DNA from: JADKCL01 sp046050405 | GTDB lineage: Bacteria; Bacteroidota; Bacteroidia; J057; JADKCL01 | Length of the DNA stretch: 9,415 nt | Assembly: GCA_046050405.1 (NCBI GenBank) | Contig: JBJOPY010000215.1 | Span: 1 to 9,415, forward strand | Direction of reading: 5' to 3' | In this document: piece after piece, positions 5,934 through 9,415 of the stretch | Layout of the letters: each line of letters starts with the position of its first letter | Numbering within the stretch: the first letter of the stretch is position 1 | The notes under the pieces: generated by a model | The model's database searches: none | What the model saw: only the letters and a program-made list of their open reading frames with translations | What the model was told of the DNA's origin: nothing | Program-made: the position numbers and the translations under genes

Positions 5934-8750
5934 ATGCCCATCAATCCTTCCATACACCACGTTCTGATCATCGGAAGCGGACCCATTGTCATCGGTCAAG
6001 CCTGCGAATTCGACTATTCCGGTTCCCAAGCATCTCGTTCACTGCGGGAAGAAGGAATCAAGGTCACTTTGATCAACAGCAATCCCGCGACGATCATGAC
6101 CGACCCTTCCACTGCCGACCACGTCTATCTGCTCCCCCTCAACCGCAAATCGATCATTCAGATCCTGCGGGAGCAACCCTCTATCGATGCAGTGCTGCCG
6201 ACAATGGGAGGGCAGACAGCCTTGAACCTCGCCATGGAATGCGACAAGGCGGGAATCTGGGCCAAGTATGGTATACAGACGATCGGCGTGGACTTCAAGG
6301 GCATCGAGCGGGCGGAGGACCGGGAGATTTTCAGGCAACTGATGATCGAGATCGGTGTAGATGTACCACGTGCACGCACTGCCAAAAGCTTCTTGCAGGG
6401 CAAGGAAATCGCCCAGGAAATCGGATTCCCGCTGGTGCTCCGTCCGAGTTACACCCTTGGCGGGACAGGAGGCGGCTTTGTGGTGGATCCGAGCAAGCTT
6501 GACCAAGCCTTGACCCATGCATTGCATGCAAGTCCGATCCACGAGGTGCTGATTGAGGAGAGCATTGCGGGTTGGAAGGAGTTCGAGCTGGAGGTGCTAC
6601 GGGACTGTGCCGGGAATCATATTGTGGTCTGCTCCATCGAGAACTTCGATCCCATGGGCATACACACCGGCGACTCAATCACTGTCGCACCCGCCATGAC
6701 CCTCCCGGATACGCAGATGCAAGTGATGCGCAATGTTGCCTTCAAGGTGATGGATGCCATCGGGGAGTTCTGCGGCGGCTGCAATGTCCAGTTTTCCATC
6801 GATCCCGATTCCGGACGCATGATTGTGATCGAGATCAATCCGAGGGTTTCGCGCTCATCCGCCCTCGCTTCCAAGGCTACAGGCTACCCGATCGCCAAGA
6901 TCGCAGCCAAACTCGCCATCGGCTACCGCCTGGACGAACTGAACAACCAGATCACGGCGAGTACCTCTGCATTTTTCGAGCCTACCCTGGACTACGTGAT
7001 CGTCAAAATCCCCAGATGGAACTTTGACAAGTTCCGTGGCAGTGACCGCAGCCTTGGCTTGCAGATGAAGTCTGTGGGCGAGGTCATGGGCATCGGCAGG
7101 AGCTTTACCGAAGCCCTTCAGAAGGCCTGCCAATCACTTGAGAATAAGCGCAACGGCCTTGGGGCAGATGGCAAGGAGATCACCGATCTGGAAGTGATCA
7201 TACAGAGCCTCGAGCATCCGTCAGATGATCGACTCTTCCACATCAAGGACGCGATGCACCTGGGAATGCCACTGAAAAGAATCCACAAGCTGACCAGGAT
7301 CGACATGTGGTTTCTGGAAGAAATCTATCGCCTGGTCAAGCTCGACAAGGAAATCTCCGCCCATGACATCGAGACATTGCCCCGGGCACTCCTCGCAGAG
7401 GCGAAGCGGAACGGCTATGCAGACCGCCAGATCGCACATCTGCTGGATTGCAGGGAGTCACAGGTCTATCAGCTCCGAACCGAAATGGGCATCCGGCGGC
7501 AATACAAGATGGTGGACACCTGTGCCGCCGAATTCGAAGCCAAGACGCCCTATTTCTACTCTACATTCGATGGAGAGAACGAAAGCAGCAGCACCGACCG
7601 AAAGAAGGTGGTCATATTCGGCTCGGGTCCGAACCGTATCGGCCAAGGGATCGAGTTCGACTACTGTTGCGTGCATGGTGTCATGGCTGCCAGTGAGGCA
7701 GGCTATGAAACCATCATGATCAACTGCAATCCCGAGACGGTGAGCACAGACTTCAATGTCAGTGACAAACTCTACTTCGAGCCGGTCTTCTGGGAACACA
7801 TTTACGATATCATCCAGCACGAAAACCCGGACCAGGTCATCGTCCAGCTAGGGGGACAGACGGCGCTCAAGCTTGCAGAGAAGCTCGACCGCTATGGCAT
7901 CCGCATCGCAGGGACAAGCTACCAGTCGCTGGACATCGCGGAGGATCGCGGGGCATTCTCCACCCTGCTCAAAAACCTCGACATCCCATACCCTGAATTC
8001 GGTGTGGCCGAGAACGCCAACGATGCCCTGAAGGTGATCAAATCCGTGGGATATCCTGCCCTCGTCCGGCCAAGCTATGTCCTGGGTGGCCAAAGCATGC
8101 GCATCGTGATCAACGACGAGGAGCTCGAGGAGCATGTCATCAACACCCTCAAGGACATCCCCGGGAACAAAGTCCTGATAGACCATTTCCTGGATGGGGC
8201 CATCGAGGCGGAGGTGGACGCGATATGCGACGGAGAGGCAGTGCAGGTGATCGGCATGATGGAGCATATCGAGCCGGCAGGCATCCATTCCGGCGATTCA
8301 AACGCAGTCCTGCCGCCATTCAGCCTGGGGCCGTTGCAGCAGACGATGATGGAAAACTACACCAAGCGCATTGCCTTGGCACTCGGCGTGAAGGGACTCA
8401 TCAACGTGCAGTTTGCCATCCAGAAGGACCGGGTCTATGTCATCGAAGCCAATCCCAGGGCCTCCCGGACAGTTCCTTTCATCGCAAAGGCTCACGGCAT
8501 CCCTTACGTCAACTACGCAACAAAGGTCATGCTCGGTGCCAACAAACTCGGCGATTTCTTATTCGAACCCAGATTGCAGGGGTTTGCGATCAAAGAGCCA
8601 GTGTTTTCATTCAACAAGTTTCCGAATGTCAACAAGGAACTCGGCCCTGAGATGAAGTCAACCGGCGAATCGATCTACTTCATTGAGGACTTGAATGACG
8701 AGCATTTCTTGCAGCTATATCTGGAGCGGAACCTCTACCTCAGCCGCTGA
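5934..8750 (+). CDS. carB: Carbamoyl-phosphate synthase large subunit, short form lacking the MGS regulatory domain
   Basis: CarB makes carbamoyl phosphate from bicarbonate, two ATP and ammonia passed from glutamine by CarA, feeding pyrimidine and arginine synthesis. The start at 5934 gives MPINPSIHHVLIIGSGPIVIGQACEFDYSG, matching the family N-terminus, and follows the promoter closely; the frame stays open to a GTG at 5736 but that 66-codon extension has no family similarity and covers the promoter. The first synthetase half (about 1-400) has LRPSYTLGGTGGG, ENFDPMGIHTGDSITVAP and EINPRVSRSSALASKATG; a linker/oligomerisation part follows (about 400-550). The second half (about 555-935) has FGSGPNRIGQGIEFDYCCVH, VRPSYVLGGQSM, MMEHIEPAGIHSGDS and EANPRASRTVPF. 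It ends STGESIYFIEDLNDEHFLQLYLERNLYLSR, where E. coli CarB continues for about 140 residues of MGS domain that binds UMP, IMP and ornithine. This is thus 938 aa versus 1073. Such short forms are, to my knowledge, typical of Bacteroidetes. CarA is not adjacent. Confidence 0.97.
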   Translation: MPINPSIHHVLIIGSGPIVIGQACEFDYSGSQASRSLREEGIKVTLINSNPATIMTDPSTADHVYLLPLNRKSIIQILREQPSIDAVLPTMGGQTALNLAMECDKAGIWAKYGIQTIGVDFKGIERAEDREIFRQLMIEIGVDVPRARTAKSFLQGKEIAQEIGFPLVLRPSYTLGGTGGGFVVDPSKLDQALTHALHASPIHEVLIEESIAGWKEFELEVLRDCAGNHIVVCSIENFDPMGIHTGDSITVAPAMTLPDTQMQVMRNVAFKVMDAIGEFCGGCNVQFSIDPDSGRMIVIEINPRVSRSSALASKATGYPIAKIAAKLAIGYRLDELNNQITASTSAFFEPTLDYVIVKIPRWNFDKFRGSDRSLGLQMKSVGEVMGIGRSFTEALQKACQSLENKRNGLGADGKEITDLEVIIQSLEHPSDDRLFHIKDAMHLGMPLKRIHKLTRIDMWFLEEIYRLVKLDKEISAHDIETLPRALLAEAKRNGYADRQIAHLLDCRESQVYQLRTEMGIRRQYKMVDTCAAEFEAKTPYFYSTFDGENESSSTDRKKVVIFGSGPNRIGQGIEFDYCCVHGVMAASEAGYETIMINCNPETVSTDFNVSDKLYFEPVFWEHIYDIIQHENPDQVIVQLGGQTALKLAEKLDRYGIRIAGTSYQSLDIAEDRGAFSTLLKNLDIPYPEFGVAENANDALKVIKSVGYPALVRPSYVLGGQSMRIVINDEELEEHVINTLKDIPGNKVLIDHFLDGAIEAEVDAICDGEAVQVIGMMEHIEPAGIHSGDSNAVLPPFSLGPLQQTMMENYTKRIALALGVKGLINVQFAIQKDRVYVIEANPRASRTVPFIAKAHGIPYVNYATKVMLGANKLGDFLFEPRLQGFAIKEPVFSFNKFPNVNKELGPEMKSTGESIYFIEDLNDEHFLQLYLERNLYLSR

Positions 8751-8758
8751 ACTTCAAG

Positions 8759-8783
8759 AATCAAAACGCATAAGTTTTGGATA
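8759..8783 (+). terminator. Weak AT-rich hairpin just after carB
   Basis: CAAAAC (8762-8767) pairs with GTTTTG (8774-8779) around a six-base loop, and the flanks ATC and GAT extend the stem across a one-base bulge. It starts about 10 bases after the carB stop, in the right place for a transcript end, but the stem is AT-rich and no T-run follows, so it is not a convincing intrinsic terminator. Confidence 0.25.
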
Positions 8784-9297
8784 CGGGTTCTATCCACAGT
8801 GACTTCCAAGACTTCCGTCGCAATGTCATTCTTCGGAAACGGAATGAATTCCTGAACAAATGGTGAGAGAGGCCACCACTTCGAATCGTGGAACTCATGG
8901 GAGAAATGCACGACCATCTGGTTTTCTGTGACAGTTGTAACGGACTTGTCCATACAGGCGACGGTCATCATCCTGTCCCTGCTGCTGCCGATTCGCCAGA
9001 TGATCCGGTCCAGGTTGCCAATCTATCTCATAGGAATACGGCCGCACGAAAATGCTCACATGGCTGATCCGTACTTCGTCGTCAGCGCACGGTACCAGTG
9101 ATCCCAGCGATGGAGGATGTAGGATTTTCCCTCCAACAGAAATTCCTTGCCACCTGAACTATACTCCACGCGGCCACAATCCTAGGGAAATCGCATTAGA
9201 ATCACCGAACAGGAGGAGGAGCCTTCAGGATGCGGTCCGCTTTATGACAGTCAAGGTAATGAAGGACATTGGATTTTCCATTTCTCTATTTTTTATC

Positions 9298-9341
9298 AGT
9301 AGTGTCCGACTAAATTCTAAACAAGGGCAAAAGTAGCCCTT
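9298..9341. mobile_element. Possible insertion-sequence terminus (TAGTGTCCGACTAAATTC) with subterminal hairpin
   Basis: The motif AGTGTCCGACTAAATTC (9301-9317) resembles terminal inverted repeats of the AGTGTCCGnnTAAATT type that I recall from bacterial insertion sequences; this is from memory and not verified. Eighteen to 24 bases inside is a perfect 6-bp hairpin, AAGGGC (9323-9328) with GCCCTT (9336-9341). If correct, the element would extend beyond the right edge; no transposase sequence is visible in the last 75 bases and the second end is absent. Confidence 0.25.
9328..9335 (-). promoter_or_regulatory. TACTTTTG box on the minus strand (possible -7 element)
   Basis: Read on the minus strand the bases are TACTTTTG, an exact TAnnTTTG. 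A TTG lies 16 bases upstream (minus-strand sense, 9352-9354), slightly closer than usual for a -33 element. It would drive transcription leftwards into 8751-9300, where only fragmentary coding is seen. The box coincides with the loop of a 6-bp hairpin, so the match may be incidental. Confidence 0.2.
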
Positions 9342-9356
9342 CTTGACGAATCAAGG

Positions 9357-9401
9357 CATGTTTTTCCCTCCTTGGAAAAGTGAAGCCCCCCTCAAAACAT
9401 G
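9357..9401. repeat. Competing inverted repeats at the right edge
   Basis: CATGTTTT (9357-9364) pairs with AAAACATG (9394-9401), and inside it TTTTCC (9362-9367) pairs with GGAAAA (9374-9379). The two stems share bases 9362-9364, so they partly exclude each other, as in attenuator-like switches. No gene start follows within the window, so no function can be assigned. Confidence 0.35.
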
Positions 9402-9415
9402 GTGTATTGTCCCTG

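Larger units (their letters stand above)
8751..9415. other. Region after carB (665 bases) with no convincing intact gene
   Basis: The minus strand contains protein-like fragments in different frames: a 78-codon frame at 8735-8971 (MMTVACMDKSVTTV...) that overlaps the carB end, and a piece reading GKEFLLEGKSYILHRW then DHWYRALTTKYGSAM ending in TGA near 9060. Together they suggest a frameshifted or decayed minus-strand gene of unknown family, or chance. The right end holds hairpins and a possible insertion-sequence edge. No tRNA or other RNA gene was recognised. Confidence 0.5.

Noticed and set aside
1..9415. CRISPR array, tRNA, rRNA, prophage or defence-system genes
   Set aside because: No regularly spaced repeats, no cloverleaf or rRNA sequence, and no nuclease, toxin or phage protein families were recognised; the intact genes are housekeeping or envelope genes.

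Overview
The window looks like chromosomal DNA of a Bacteroidota-type bacterium. Three signs support this. First, the carbamoyl-phosphate synthase large subunit is a short form (about 938 aa) that stops where the C-terminal regulatory (MGS-like) domain would begin. Second, two genes are preceded by an exact TAnnTTTG box, the -7 promoter element of Bacteroidetes (upstream of carB, with a TTTG 19 bp further up, and upstream of the lipoprotein gene). Third, starts lack clear Shine-Dalgarno sequences, and the M23 peptidase resembles long membrane-anchored Bacteroidetes forms. The assignment is an inference; no rRNA or other taxonomic marker is present.

Layout, left to right. On the minus strand lies a compact gene run read right to left: a ThiO/DadA-type FAD amine oxidase (1539-2654), an MlaF-type ABC ATPase (814-1542, overlapping the oxidase by ATGA) and the N-terminal 251 codons of the DNA repair ATPase RadA (1-755, cut by the window edge). 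A 975-base stretch (2655-3629) with no convincing intact gene follows; it holds two adjacent hairpins and possibly decayed coding sequence. Next are a plus-strand gene for an unrecognised lipoprotein (3630-4313) and, converging on it with only 12 bases between, a minus-strand membrane-anchored M23 peptidase gene (4326-5627, TTG start). A 306-base divergent intergenic region (5628-5933) separates this from carB (5934-8750, plus). The final 665 bases (8751-9415) hold no convincing intact gene, some minus-strand coding-like fragments, several hairpins and possibly the edge of an insertion sequence.

How the genes relate: oxidase, ABC ATPase and RadA probably share a transcript but have no obvious common pathway. 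The M23 enzyme and the lipoprotein both act in the cell envelope. CarB makes carbamoyl phosphate for pyrimidine and arginine synthesis; its small-subunit partner CarA is not in the window.

The most interesting part is 5628-5933. It combines a cluster of DnaA-box-like 9-mers, phased GATCAA repeats and an AT-rich run (possible replication origin or DnaA-controlled region) with a carB promoter whose -7 box is half of a perfect 8-1-8 palindrome, a likely operator. No complete new multi-gene system (defence, CRISPR, prophage) is evident.
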